Source: Bacillota bacterium
GTDB lineage: Bacteria; Bacillota; Bacilli; Paenibacillales; Paenibacillaceae
Direction: 5' to 3'
NCBI GenBank assembly: GCA_023433615.1
Contig: JAEZCJ010000221.1
Coordinates: 14,706 to 78,705 of the forward strand
DNA: 64,000 nt
Shown here: in pieces, positions 31,593 through 40,025 of the stretch
Numbering within the stretch: the stretch's first letter is position 1
Layout of the letters: each line of letters begins with the position of its first letter
Notes under the pieces: model-generated
The model's input: only the letters and a program-made list of their open reading frames with translations
Databases searched by the model: none
What the model was told of the DNA's origin: nothing
Made by a program: the position numbers and the translations under genes

Positions 31593-33509
31593 TCAGGAGG
31601 TCTTCGGCTTGCGATGCTGCTTCATCAGCCGCTTCATGAGAAGCACCGTCAACGCGATCGCGGGCAGCATGAATAGTAGCAGCGTCAGCATATCCCTGTA
31701 AGCCAGACGATAATCTCCCGTAGAGACGATGGAACGGAAGCCCTCGACCGTATAGGTGATCGGCAGGAACCGATGGATGTATTGAAGCAGCTCGGGCACC
31801 AGCTCTACCGGATACGTACCGGAGGTTGCCGTGAGCTGCAGGACGAGCAGGACAATGCCGATGAACCTGCCGACATTATCCCCAGCCGTCACAAGAAGCT
31901 GGATGATGGCCATGAACACCAAGCTGCAATAGAAGACATACAGACCGAACGCGAATGCGTTCAGCGGCTGCAAGCCGACCGCGCCGATCAGAATGAGACT
32001 CACGACGATCGTCTGCCCGAGGGATACGAACGCCAGGACACCGAACTTGGACAGGAACCACATCCAGGCGGAGGGCGGCGTTGTCCGCGTCGTCCGTATC
32101 GGGAAGATCGTGTTCAGCAGCAACGCGCCAACGAACAAGCTCACGGAGATAAAAAAGGGAGCCATCCCTGTGCCGTAGTTCGGCAAGGCGTGGATCGAAT
32201 GCTCCTTTAACCGGACAGGGTTGGCCATCATCTGGTACAGGTCCTGCGAGGCATGGATCGTATCGAGCTCCATGGCGCCTTCGACCAGGGCGTGATGCAG
32301 CTCCTCGCCGCCTTGCGCCAGCTTCTGCCCTCCCTCCGTGAGACGGGCAGTGCCGTCCAGCAGGTTCGTCCAGCTCCCGCGGAGACGGGCCGTGCCCTCG
32401 GCGATTCTAACGATCCCTTGACGTAGGCCTGATGCGCCGTCCGATGCCTCGGCCACTTTGCCGGCAAGCTGCGATGCGCCGTCCGCCGATTGCGACTGCC
32501 CGACATGTGCCTGGTCCATGCCTTGGGACAGCCGATCGGCTGCTGCCGCAAGCTGGGCCATGGCGGCGGACAACTGCTGCCCGTAGGCGGCCAATCGCGT
32601 GAGGTCCGCATCCGCAGCCGCATCCGGGTGCGCCTTCATGTACGCCGCGATGAGCGTGTCCAGCTGCTTGGCGGTCGCCTCGCTTACCACAAGTCCCTTG
32701 TTCAGCGCAGTGCTGCCATCGCTGAGCTCCTGCAAGCTCCCGCTGACCTGCTCCATTCCCGTGGCTAGCTCGGCAGCACCGCTCTTGAGCTGGGTACTTC
32801 CCTCGGACAGACGCGCGGCGGCTTCGTTGAGCTGTACGGCGCCGCGATGAAGCTGATCCACGGAAGGTGCCCCCTTCGCAACGGCATCGTGCAGCGCCTG
32901 CGTACCCTCTGCCGTATCCCGGATACCGTTCTTGAGCTTCTCCGCGCCGTTGCCGGCTTCCTTCATCCCGGCTTGCAATCGTTGTATCCGAGCGAAAATA
33001 ACCTCCGTATATGTCGCTGTCAGGCGCTTGGCCAGCTGCTGGCGAATCTTCTCGACGGCAGACTGTCCAATCGCGCCCACCGTGTAATTCAAACCCTCAT
33101 TCCGGATCATGACGAGTTCGAGAGGCGTGGGTTGTTGGCTGATCAGCGTGGTGGCACGGCTAGAGAAGTCCTCCGGAATCCGAATCTGGAAGTAATAGTC
33201 GTTGTTCTTGAAGCCTGCATCTGCCTGTTCGCGGGTGACGAAGGACCACCGGAAGGCAGGATCCTTCTTCAACTCCTCCACGAGATCTTCCCCGATTCGC
33301 ACAGCTTGCCCGTTGTATTGCTGCGGCTTGTCCTCGTTCACGACCGCAACGGACAACTGCTCGACTCGCGAATAGGGGTCCCAGAACGCCCACAGATAGA
33401 TCCCGCTGTAGAGCGCGGGAATGAGAAACAGGCCGAACAGCGTCAACAACGCCATCGGTGTGCGAAGATACGAAGACCATTCCGAGATTAGCCAACGATA
33501 TCGAGCCAT
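31593..33509 (-). CDS. YhgE/Pip family ABC-2-type membrane protein
   Basis: The protein of about 638 residues has a first transmembrane helix (LLTLFGLFLIPALYSGIYLW) followed by the YhgE/Pip pattern YSRVEQLSVAVVNEDKP. A long extracellular coiled-coil region of small repeats (GSTQLKSGAAELATGMEQ type, about 190-420) and a C-terminal bundle of five helices follow. GGAGGGTGCA before ATG 33509 decides the start; the frame runs further upstream to 33557. The family includes B. subtilis YhgE, the lactococcal phage infection protein Pip and WXG/ESX secretion components. No ESX genes are adjacent here, so the role is open. Confidence 0.85.
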   Translation of the reverse strand: MARYRWLISEWSSYLRTPMALLTLFGLFLIPALYSGIYLWAFWDPYSRVEQLSVAVVNEDKPQQYNGQAVRIGEDLVEELKKDPAFRWSFVTREQADAGFKNNDYYFQIRIPEDFSSRATTLISQQPTPLELVMIRNEGLNYTVGAIGQSAVEKIRQQLAKRLTATYTEVIFARIQRLQAGMKEAGNGAEKLKNGIRDTAEGTQALHDAVAKGAPSVDQLHRGAVQLNEAAARLSEGSTQLKSGAAELATGMEQVSGSLQELSDGSTALNKGLVVSEATAKQLDTLIAAYMKAHPDAAADADLTRLAAYGQQLSAAMAQLAAAADRLSQGMDQAHVGQSQSADGASQLAGKVAEASDGASGLRQGIVRIAEGTARLRGSWTNLLDGTARLTEGGQKLAQGGEELHHALVEGAMELDTIHASQDLYQMMANPVRLKEHSIHALPNYGTGMAPFFISVSLFVGALLLNTIFPIRTTRTTPPSAWMWFLSKFGVLAFVSLGQTIVVSLILIGAVGLQPLNAFAFGLYVFYCSLVFMAIIQLLVTAGDNVGRFIGIVLLVLQLTATSGTYPVELVPELLQYIHRFLPITYTVEGFRSIVSTGDYRLAYRDMLTLLLFMLPAIALTVLLMKRLMKQHRKPKTS

Positions 33510-33627
33510 TGCACCCTCCGCAGCCATCGATGAGTTACGATCCAGACGGCTGATCATAACTTGCCACGCACTATGGAAGGATATGCAGAATTCGCCTGTC
33601 GGAGGTGCTCGGCCGCGGACTTCGTTG

Positions 33628-34347
33628 CTAGAGCTCGAACATATCGTGCAGATTCACCGTGAGGCCCTCGAAGGAGAAGCTGGGGACGACGGCATCCGCC
33701 TTACGCGTGTACGTGATCGAATCGGCAATGCCCCCGTCATCGAACAGATAGACATGTACTTGTTCATGGATGGGGTCAACGATCCAATATTCCTTCACGC
33801 CGCATAGCTTGTAGAGCTCCAGCTTCTTAAGTATATCCTTGCTCCGCGTGGAGGGAGACAACACTTCGACGACGAGTGCAGGCGTGCCGAGATACTTGCC
33901 CTTGTCGTTCATGTTGTGCTTGTCGCAGATCACGAAGACGTCCGGCTGCACGACGCAGATATTATCCGCCGACTTCGGCAGCGTAATATCGAAGGGGGAC
34001 GTGAGCGGGACGCAATCCTTGCCCTTGAACCAGTTATAGAAACTTCCCTGAATTTCCTGAACGGCCTTCTGGTGCTTGTAAGATGGAGCGGCAAGATTGT
34101 AGACAACGCCGTCGATCAATTCCAGATGCTGCTCCGATTCCTCCGTAAGCTCGAGAAAATCCTCATAGGTTACCCAATCGTCGGTTACGGAATAGGACGC
34201 TTGCTGCTCTTGTACGGTATCGGGCATGATGGCGTTCAACGTTGCGATGTCCTTGCCGTTGCGCGTGACGATAATCTCCTCTCCAGCGACCGCGAACTTC
34301 AGATACTTGCCGAAGCTGTTCTGCATATCCGTAGAAGCAACTCGCAT
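33628..34347 (-). CDS. Phd/YefM-type antitoxin domain fused to Uma2 endonuclease domain
   Basis: Residues 1-45 match the Phd/YefM antitoxin fold (VASTDMQNSFGKYLKFAVAGEEIIVTRNGKDIATL). Residues 60-235 are a Uma2 (DUF820) PD-(D/E)XK nuclease: LELIDGVVYNLAAPSYKHQ, VQPDVFVICD (catalytic Asp), TPALVVEVLSPSTRSKD (Glu) and KLELYKLCGVKEYWIVDP. There is no separate toxin gene nearby. AGGGGGG stands before the ATG, and the promoter upstream carries three TAGCTAA sites, so autoregulation through the Phd part is likely. Uma2 proteins are abundant in cyanobacteria and Paenibacillus and their role is unsettled. Confidence 0.83.
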   Translation of the reverse strand: MRVASTDMQNSFGKYLKFAVAGEEIIVTRNGKDIATLNAIMPDTVQEQQASYSVTDDWVTYEDFLELTEESEQHLELIDGVVYNLAAPSYKHQKAVQEIQGSFYNWFKGKDCVPLTSPFDITLPKSADNICVVQPDVFVICDKHNMNDKGKYLGTPALVVEVLSPSTRSKDILKKLELYKLCGVKEYWIVDPIHEQVHVYLFDDGGIADSITYTRKADAVVPSFSFEGLTVNLHDMFEL

Positions 34348-34362
34348 AAGAAGCCCCCCTAA

Positions 34363-34426
34363 TTAGCTAACTTTATCCGAATTGTACCGATAAATTAGCT
34401 AATTTGTCAACGAGGGATAGCTAATG
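34363..34426 (-). promoter_or_regulatory. Promoter of the Phd-Uma2 gene with three TAGCTAA operator sites
   Basis: On the minus strand TTGACA (34410-34405) and TACAAT (34386-34381) are 18 bases apart. The perfect palindrome AAATTAGCTAATTT (34392-34405) fills most of the spacer. Further TAGCTAA copies lie upstream (34418-34424) and near the transcript start (34364-34370). Their spacing of about 22 and 32 bases is close to two and three helical turns, as expected for cooperative repressor binding. Confidence 0.7.
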
Positions 34427-34432
34427 GGCGAG

Positions 34433-34475
34433 AATAGACCGCCCCAATTGCATATTGCAAGGGTAGCGGTCTATT
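34433..34475 (-). terminator. Hairpin downstream of VOC gene
   Basis: AATAGACCGC and GCGGTCTATT are a perfect ten-base inverted repeat; the 23-base centre contains TTGCATATTGCAA. It lies after the stop of the minus-strand VOC gene at 34494. No strong T-tract follows. Confidence 0.4.
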
Positions 34476-34493
34476 CGTGTTCGCAATTTATGG

Positions 34494-34955
34494 TTACTTG
34501 CCCGCGATCACGCGATCAAGGAACTGATCCGCGTCACGGTTGAACTTCCAGCCGATCCCGAATCGGTCAACCAACATCCCGAAACAGGAAGACCAAGGCG
34601 TATCCGACAAAGGCATGGTGACATGGCCGCCGACAGACAGCTTCGCGAAATAATCGACCAGCGCCTCCTTATCGTCGATCACGATGCTGATCAGTACATT
34701 GTTCCCTTGGACCACTTCGCCTGTGACGCCCTTCATCGAAGGCAGTATGTCGGACAGCATGATCGTTCCCCCGGCGAATTCAATCGACGACTCCATAATC
34801 ATCGCGCATTCATTCGCTGGCAGCGGGTAGTTCGGATCTTGCGGCATATCCCCGAATTTCGCTTTTTTCACGCTGCTCGCTTGCAATGCCTCCGCATAAA
34901 AGGCAATGGCTTGTTCCGCGTTCCCATCAAAATTGATATAAGCTCTAACGGACAT
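34494..34955 (-). CDS. PhnB/YjdN-like VOC family protein
   Basis: The 153-residue protein has the PhnB-type VOC fold: VRAYINFDGNAEQAIAFYAEAL at the start, FAGGTIMLSDILPSM, VLISIVIDDKEALVDYFAKLS in the middle and DTPWSSCFGMLVDRFGIGWKF at the end (the W-xxx-G-xxxDxFGxxW signature). AAGGAGG upstream of ATG 34955 decides the start. It resembles the protein encoded at 17684. A long dyad lies about 40 bases upstream. Confidence 0.85.
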   Translation of the reverse strand: MSVRAYINFDGNAEQAIAFYAEALQASSVKKAKFGDMPQDPNYPLPANECAMIMESSIEFAGGTIMLSDILPSMKGVTGEVVQGNNVLISIVIDDKEALVDYFAKLSVGGHVTMPLSDTPWSSCFGMLVDRFGIGWKFNRDADQFLDRVIAGK

Positions 34956-34989
34956 GTATGAAACCTCCTTCGTGTTATGGATTAAGAAT

Positions 34990-35026
34990 AACCTACAATA
35001 GGTGACAGCTCGGGTGTCACCTATTG
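34990..35026 (-). promoter_or_regulatory. Long inverted repeat upstream of VOC gene
   Basis: CAATAGGTGACA (34996-35007) and TGTCACCTATTG (35015-35026) form a perfect 12-base inverted repeat with a 7-base centre. The adjoining ACCTA-CAA-TAGGT is a second short dyad sharing half of it. It could be an operator for the VOC gene or an additional stem behind the terminator at 35029. Confidence 0.45.
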
Positions 35027-35027
35027 T

Positions 35028-35068
35028 GAAAAAAGCCGGATCGCCTCGCGTGGAGGAACGATCCGGCT
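35028..35068 (-). terminator. Intrinsic terminator of the small kinase gene (minus strand)
   Basis: On the minus strand AGCCGGATCG pairs with CGATCCGGCT and is followed by six T residues (35034-35029). It directly follows the stop of the gene at 35076. Confidence 0.8.
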
Positions 35069-35075
35069 TCTGCAT

Positions 35076-35669
35076 TTACTCATAGATAAACCGCTCAATG
35101 CGCTCGATATTGTCCTGCGCGGAAGGCGCCGTATTGTCGATATACAGGATGCTACCCGTCGGCAAATCCCACTTCGGCTGTCTCGGCGCGAGCGACTTGC
35201 TGAATTCGCCCCAATTCGTCAGCTTCCAGCGGTCCAGCTCCGAGCCGCGTGCACGGATTCGGTCCCGATAAGCATCCTCGTCCCGCAAGCGGACGACAAC
35301 GACTCGTGTGTCAGTTGCCGCGGCAGCATCGCCAAGACGGTCCAACTGCGCAACGATCCAGCCGGGGTCGGCGAGCTCCTTCGTGAACGGTCCGATGACG
35401 AAGGCGTCGTTGCCGATCGCGACGTTCTCGAGTGCCGCATCCATCGTGATTCGGTAGCCTAGGTCGCGGCACAGCGTCTTGTACGCGGCGGAATCCCGAT
35501 CGGACGGATCGAGACCGACCTGCGCCATGAGCGCCTCGGCCGCGGGACGCAGCAAAGTATCCATGTCGAACAAGGCTGCGCCTCGCTTGGCCGCGACCGC
35601 GCGGGCCAGCGTTGTCTTCCCGGCGCCTGCGGCTCCGACGAAGAAGATCAGTCTGCCCATTCCGTTCAC
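35076..35669 (-). CDS. AAA/P-loop small kinase-like ATPase
   Basis: The protein of about 197 residues starts with a P-loop, LIFFVGAAGAGKTTLARAVAAKRG (GAAGAGKTT, Walker A), followed by ALFDMDTLLRPAAEAL, where the Asp may bind Mg or substrate. VVVVRLRDEDAYRDRIRARGSELDRWK is a lid-like region with several arginines. The size and pattern fit nucleoside/shikimate kinase-like proteins. GTG 35669 is preferred because GGAGGGA lies just upstream; ATG 35684 precedes that site. Substrate unknown. Confidence 0.78.
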   Translation of the reverse strand: MNGMGRLIFFVGAAGAGKTTLARAVAAKRGAALFDMDTLLRPAAEALMAQVGLDPSDRDSAAYKTLCRDLGYRITMDAALENVAIGNDAFVIGPFTKELADPGWIVAQLDRLGDAAAATDTRVVVVRLRDEDAYRDRIRARGSELDRWKLTNWGEFSKSLAPRQPKWDLPTGSILYIDNTAPSAQDNIERIERFIYE

Positions 35670-35736
35670 AACTCCCTCCTGCATCTATCGAACCCGACAA
35701 GCGTTATCCTCTATTCTACACGATGACAAGGTCGAA

Positions 35737-35766
35737 TTAAATTTAAGATGACAGATGAAGTATAAT
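35737..35766 (+). promoter_or_regulatory. Probable promoter of GNAT gene
   Basis: TATAAT (35761-35766) is a consensus -10 element 38 bases before the GTG start. TTAAAT (35737-35742) is a weak -35 at 18-base spacing. Confidence 0.45.
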
Positions 35767-35804
35767 AGGTTCATCACATCTTAGAGGATAGCGAGGAATG
35801 AACC

Positions 35805-36359
35805 GTGCCGATCGAGTGCCGATTATACGAAACGCTGACAGAGCCTTCTCTGTTGGATGGAGTCTGGAATTTGCTGTGCCGTTACGACCATGACTTTATC
35901 CCCCCTTTGTCCGCCCGAGACTATACGTACCAGTCTGATCTGACGATCCATGCGCCGACCAAACAAGAGCCGAATCCCTATTATGAACAGTTGACAAAAC
36001 AGTCGTTCGTGCTGGCGCAGGACAAGGATAAGGTAGTCGGATTCATGTCCTATCGCCCGCATTACGTATCGGAAGATTTGAATGATCAGGTTGAGACGAT
36101 ATACGTAACGACAGTAATTGTGGATGAGTCGTATCGCGGCCAAGGAGTCGCGATGCGCTTGTATACGGAACTAGCGATAATCGCGAAGCAGCAAGACGAG
36201 CCGATCATGACGAGAACCTGGTCCACGAACGAGAGCCATATCCGGATTCTCAACAGAATCGGGATGAGGGAAATCAAACGAATCGTAGACGGACGCGGTG
36301 CCGGTCTCGATACGGTCTATTATCGCAAGCATGATGAAGAGGAGCCGGCACAATCATGA
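35805..36359 (+). CDS. GNAT family N-acetyltransferase
   Basis: The 184-residue protein has the GNAT core. KDKVVGFMSYRPH is beta-4, and TIYVTTVIVDESYRGQGVAMRLYTELAIIAKQ has the acetyl-CoA pyrophosphate loop RGQGVA. Then ESHIRILNRIGMREIKRIVDGRG has the Asn and the F/IGM segment of motif B. GTG 35805 has GAGGAAT upstream. The stop overlaps the ATG of the next gene as ATGA, so the acetyltransferase and the 2-TM protein are produced together. Acceptor substrate unknown. Confidence 0.83.
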   Translation: MPIECRLYETLTEPSLLDGVWNLLCRYDHDFIPPLSARDYTYQSDLTIHAPTKQEPNPYYEQLTKQSFVLAQDKDKVVGFMSYRPHYVSEDLNDQVETIYVTTVIVDESYRGQGVAMRLYTELAIIAKQQDEPIMTRTWSTNESHIRILNRIGMREIKRIVDGRGAGLDTVYYRKHDEEEPAQS

Positions 36360-37282
36360 ACAGCAAACGATCCTTATGGCAGAAGCTGCAGGCGTACAAA
36401 CTCCATAACAACGTGTATGCAGTCGTGATGCTGGCTGTCAGCGTACTTGGTTCCGTCCTGATATTCGTATCCCCATTGAGGGAGAGCCGCTTCGTTCCAG
36501 AGCTGGCGCTAGCCATCGCCACGTCGCTGCTTGCTTCGATCTTCTCGCTCGTCTCCGATATTTATGTCAAGTACAAAAATCATGAGAACGACAAGCTCTT
36601 GGAAGGCATACACGAATTTGGCATCAACGATCTTCATTTCAACAAGCAATTGCTGTTGGAGCATTTGCTGAAGAATTGCGACAGGGAGGTATGGATCTCC
36701 GGCTACCGCCTGATCCTGACCAGCCAAATCTCCGCAAGCTGGTCGCAGGCGATCAAGCAAGGCGCAGTCATGAAAATATTGATTTCGCCTCCCTGGATGG
36801 ACGGATTTCAGCTGGTCTACGGTGAGAACGACCGGATTATAGACAATTACTGCCGAGTGTTCAACAGGATCGCCAAAGCATGCCGAGAGGCGGGGCGCCC
36901 AGTCGAGCAAGTATGCGAGATCCGGTTTACGAGGAAACCTCTGTTCAGTGATACCTACAAAATCGATCAGCATCTCGTGTCGGGGCCGTATATGCACAAC
37001 CGGGACGATGAAAATCACAGGGTCACAGCCAATGATTTCTTTACCTACAATTTGATTCGTAAGAGCCGGCTCTATCATTTGGTCGAGAACGAGTATTTGA
37101 CCCTGTGGGACGAGGCGGACAGCGTACTCGAGTGGGGGGCATATCAGAAGGTCTCCGAGCACATTCGAATGAACGACCTGCGGGAAAAGGAGAAAATCGA
37201 ATTGTTGAAAGACGCATGCCAGCCAATTCCAGCTGGAGAGCACACGGTTATGCTGGCAGCAGCGGTTGGGGCAAACGGATAG
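36356..37282 (+). CDS. Two-TM protein with uncharacterised cytoplasmic domain
   Basis: The 308-residue protein has two transmembrane helices (residues 20-38, YAVVMLAVSVLGSVLIFV, and about 48-68, LALAIATSLLASIFSLVS). The cytoplasmic domain of about 230 residues has EVWISGYRLILTSQISASWSQAIKQG, VMKILISPPW, CEIRFTRKPLFSDTYKIDQHLV and NDFFTYNLIRKSRLYHLVENEYLTLWDEA. The strand-helix-strand with WISG and MKILI recalls phospholipase D-like or DUF5919-like folds, but no HKD motif is present. I do not recognise the family with certainty. It is translationally coupled to the GNAT gene. A membrane-tethered sensor or effector is one guess. Confidence 0.6.
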   Translation: MNSKRSLWQKLQAYKLHNNVYAVVMLAVSVLGSVLIFVSPLRESRFVPELALAIATSLLASIFSLVSDIYVKYKNHENDKLLEGIHEFGINDLHFNKQLLLEHLLKNCDREVWISGYRLILTSQISASWSQAIKQGAVMKILISPPWMDGFQLVYGENDRIIDNYCRVFNRIAKACREAGRPVEQVCEIRFTRKPLFSDTYKIDQHLVSGPYMHNRDDENHRVTANDFFTYNLIRKSRLYHLVENEYLTLWDEADSVLEWGAYQKVSEHIRMNDLREKEKIELLKDACQPIPAGEHTVMLAAAVGANG

Positions 37283-37312
37283 GGAGTCCATTCCTGACGG
37301 GAACATCATGTA

Positions 37313-37352
37313 AAGGCCGAGTAATCCCTCATCTGGGGATTCTCGGCCTTAT
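37313..37352. terminator. Bidirectional hairpin terminator
   Basis: AAGGCCGAG-T-AATCCC and GGGGATT-CTCGGCCTT pair around TCATCT between the convergent 2-TM gene and potD. TTATT follows on the plus strand and TTTACATG on the minus strand. Confidence 0.65.
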
Positions 37353-37355
37353 TCG

Positions 37356-38426
37356 TTACTTCGCATGCATCTTGAATTCGAGGAACAGATCGTTGTAGCG
37401 GGCCAGCATCGGCTTGCCCAGGTTCTCGTACACTTCCAGCTTGGCGGTCAGCTCTTCGCTCGGATAGAACCGCTCGTCGTCCGTGATCTCCTCAGGGAGC
37501 AGCTCCAGCGCTGCGGCGTTCGGCGTCGAGTAGCCGACGTACTCGGTGTTGCGCGCGGCAATCTCCGGGTCGAGCATGAAATTGATGAACTGATGCGCAC
37601 CCTCGACGTTGCGTGCAGTCGTCGGGATCACCATTGTGTCGAACCAGACGTTCGAGCCTTCCTCCGGCACGACGTAATCGAGCGCTTCGTTCTCCGCCAT
37701 GATCTCCGCCGCATCGCCCGACCAGACGACGGCCGCGGCCGCCTCTTCATTGGCCATCAGCATCTTGATCTCGTCGCCGACGATCGCCTTTACGTTCGGC
37801 GTCAGCGTCCGCAGCTTCGCCAGCGTCTCCTGCAGATGCGCTTCATCGGTGTCGTTCAGCGAGTAGTGGAGGCTGTTCAGCCCCATGCCGATTATTTCCC
37901 GCGCCCCGTCGAGCAGCAGGATGCTATTCTTCAGGCTCGGGTCCCAGAGGTCATTCCAGCGCGAAGGCGCGTGGTCCACGAGCTCGGGATGGTAGACGAT
38001 GCCGACCGTTCCCCAGAAGTACGGCACGGAGTAGGCATTGTCCGGATCGAAGCTCAGACCCATGAATTGCGGGTTCAGATGCCGCATATTCGGCAGTTGA
38101 TCATGGTCGAGGGGCAGCAGCAGGCCGTCCTCCTTCATGCGGGCGACGGCGTACTCGGAAGGTACGGCCACGTCGAACGTGACGCCGCCTTGGGCGATCT
38201 TCGTCATCATCGCTTCGTTGGAATCGAATGTCTGGTAGATGACGGTCAATCCGGTCTCTTCTTCGAATTCCTCGAGCAGCTCCGGATCGATATAATCGCC
38301 CCAGTTATACACCGTCAGCGTATTGCCGCCGGAATACCCCTCGCTCTCATTCAGGTAGCGCGTCCAGATCATCATGCCGATCGCGGCGATGAGCACGAGC
38401 GCGAACAATCGAACCAGCTGTTTCAT
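37356..38426 (-). CDS. potD: Spermidine/putrescine ABC transporter substrate-binding protein
   Basis: The 356-residue protein has an N-terminal anchor helix (LFALVLIAAIGMMIW) without a lipobox Cys. It has the PotD fold: LTVYNWGDYIDPELLEEFEEETG at the mature start, DVAVPSEYAVARMKEDGLL, VPYFWGTVGIVYHPE, and WSGDAAEIMAEN with the acidic polyamine-binding residues. The gene overlaps potC by four bases (ATGA). As last gene of the potABCD operon it delivers polyamine to the PotBC channel. Other polyamine- or mannopine-type ligands are possible. Confidence 0.92.
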   Translation of the reverse strand: MKQLVRLFALVLIAAIGMMIWTRYLNESEGYSGGNTLTVYNWGDYIDPELLEEFEEETGLTVIYQTFDSNEAMMTKIAQGGVTFDVAVPSEYAVARMKEDGLLLPLDHDQLPNMRHLNPQFMGLSFDPDNAYSVPYFWGTVGIVYHPELVDHAPSRWNDLWDPSLKNSILLLDGAREIIGMGLNSLHYSLNDTDEAHLQETLAKLRTLTPNVKAIVGDEIKMLMANEEAAAAVVWSGDAAEIMAENEALDYVVPEEGSNVWFDTMVIPTTARNVEGAHQFINFMLDPEIAARNTEYVGYSTPNAAALELLPEEITDDERFYPSEELTAKLEVYENLGKPMLARYNDLFLEFKMHAK

Positions 38427-39235
38427 CGCGCTTCCCCGCTTTCGGCCGCCCGCGCATTGCGGCGGTTCATGTAATAGTAGCCGATGACGAGCAGGACGGT
38501 GAACAGGAACAATAGCGTCGAGAGGGCGTTAATGGATAGCGACACGCCCTGCCTTGCCCTGGAGTAGATCTCGACCGACAAGGTCGAGAAGCCGTTGCCC
38601 GTCACGAAGAAGGTGACGGCGAAGTCGTCGAGCGAATAGGTCAAGGCCATGAAGAACCCCGCGAATATGCCCGGCTTCATATAGGGCAGGATGACCTTGG
38701 TCAGCACGTTCCATCTGCTGGCGCCGAGATCGCGGGCCGCGTCGAGCAGGCTGGGCTTCATCTCCTGCAATTTCGGCAGCGCCATGATGACGACGATCGG
38801 GACGCTGAACGCGATATGCGACAGCAGCACCGACACGAAGCCGAGCTGGACGCCGACCATCGTGAACAGGATCAGGAAGGATGCGCCGATGATGACGTCC
38901 GGGCTGACGACGAGCACGTTGTTGAGGGTGAGCAGGGCGCTCTTCCGGCTTCGCCGCCGTACCTCGTAGATCGCTAAGGCGCCGATAATCCCGAGCACGG
39001 TGGACACCAGCGCGGAGAGCAGCGCGATGACGGCCGTGTTCAGCACGATAATGAGCAGCCGCGTATCCTGCAATACCTCCTTGTACCAATCGAGCGTGAA
39101 TCCTTCGAAGCCGCTCATCGTGCCTCCGCTGTTGAAGGAGTAGAAGATCAAGTACGCGATCGGGGCATACAGCACCGCGAATACGGCGATCAGGTACACA
39201 TTCGACCATTTCCAGCTTCTAGCCACGGAGATCAC
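38423..39235 (-). CDS. potC: Spermidine/putrescine ABC transporter permease PotC
   Basis: The 270-residue permease has six transmembrane helices and a type I ABC importer EAA loop (LLDAARDLGASRWNVLTKVILPYMKPGI). The N-terminal end (VYLIAVFAVLYAPIAYLIFYSFN) and the TSLDDFAVTFFVTG-type segment (YSLDDFAVTFFVTGNG) are typical of PotC. It overlaps potB by 17 bases and potD by four, so it is translationally coupled in the operon. Confidence 0.92.
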   Translation of the reverse strand: MISVARSWKWSNVYLIAVFAVLYAPIAYLIFYSFNSGGTMSGFEGFTLDWYKEVLQDTRLLIIVLNTAVIALLSALVSTVLGIIGALAIYEVRRRSRKSALLTLNNVLVVSPDVIIGASFLILFTMVGVQLGFVSVLLSHIAFSVPIVVIMALPKLQEMKPSLLDAARDLGASRWNVLTKVILPYMKPGIFAGFFMALTYSLDDFAVTFFVTGNGFSTLSVEIYSRARQGVSLSINALSTLLFLFTVLLVIGYYYMNRRNARAAESGEAR

Positions 39236-40025
39236 CCCGCTTCTGGCGGCCCGTCAAGAGCATGATCGCAGCCATGGCGATAATGAGGAAGACGGCGATC
39301 GTCGCGCCCATTCCCCAGTTCTGCGTCACGAGAAAATGCTGCTCGATCGCCGTGCCGAGCGTAATGACCCGATTGCCTGCGATCAGCCTGGTGATCATGA
39401 ACAAGGACAGCGCAGGAATGAAGACGGCTTGGCAGCCCGACTTCACGCCGTCCAGCGTCAGCGGGAAGATGATCCGCCGGAACGTCGTCCATGGCGATGC
39501 ACCGAGATCGCGGGAGGCGTCGATGAACGACGGATTCAGCTTCTCGAGCGCGTTGAAGATCGGCAGAATCATGAACGGGATGAAGATGTACACGGACACG
39601 AAGACGAAGCTGAAGTCCGTGAACAGCAGCTGCCGATTCCCGATGCCGGTCGATTCGAATACCGCGTTCACAAGACCGTGCGTGCCGAATAAGCCGATGA
39701 AGGCATAGGCCTTCAGCAGCAGGTTGACCCAGCTTGGCAAGATGATGAGCAAGAGCCAGAGCTGCTTATGCTTCAGCTGCGTCAAGAGCAGCGCCGTCGG
39801 GTAGGCGACGAGCAGCGAGAACGCCGTGATGAGGAAGGCGTACCAGAATGAGCTGAGCGTCATGCGCATGTAGATCGGCGTGAAGAACTTGACGTAATTG
39901 TCCAGCGTCCATTGGCCCTCGACGTCGAAGAACGAGTAATACGCGATCAGCGCGATCGGCGCGACGACGAACAACCCGATCCAGGCGACATACGGGATCA
40001 GATAGAAGTTGCGCGCTCTCGTCAT
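39219..40025 (-). CDS. potB: Spermidine/putrescine ABC transporter permease PotB
   Basis: The 268-residue permease has six helices, the N-terminal PYVAWIGLFVVAPIALIAYYSFFD, and the EAA loop FIDASRDLGASPWTTFRRIIFPLTLDGV. It pairs with PotC to form the membrane channel. Its ATG overlaps the end of potA (ATGA, four bases). The last residues (LLTGRQKRGDLRG) lie within the overlap with potC. Confidence 0.92.
   Translation of the reverse strand: MTRARNFYLIPYVAWIGLFVVAPIALIAYYSFFDVEGQWTLDNYVKFFTPIYMRMTLSSFWYAFLITAFSLLVAYPTALLLTQLKHKQLWLLLIILPSWVNLLLKAYAFIGLFGTHGLVNAVFESTGIGNRQLLFTDFSFVFVSVYIFIPFMILPIFNALEKLNPSFIDASRDLGASPWTTFRRIIFPLTLDGVKSGCQAVFIPALSLFMITRLIAGNRVITLGTAIEQHFLVTQNWGMGATIAVFLIIAMAAIMLLTGRQKRGDLRG

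Noticed and set aside
31593..33509. YhgE/Pip protein as part of an ESX/type VII secretion locus
   Set aside because: No WXG100, EssC-like or EsaA/B genes are nearby.
37365..38474. 369-codon plus-strand frame
   Set aside because: It is antisense to potD and rich in Arg, His and Gln, a typical shadow composition.
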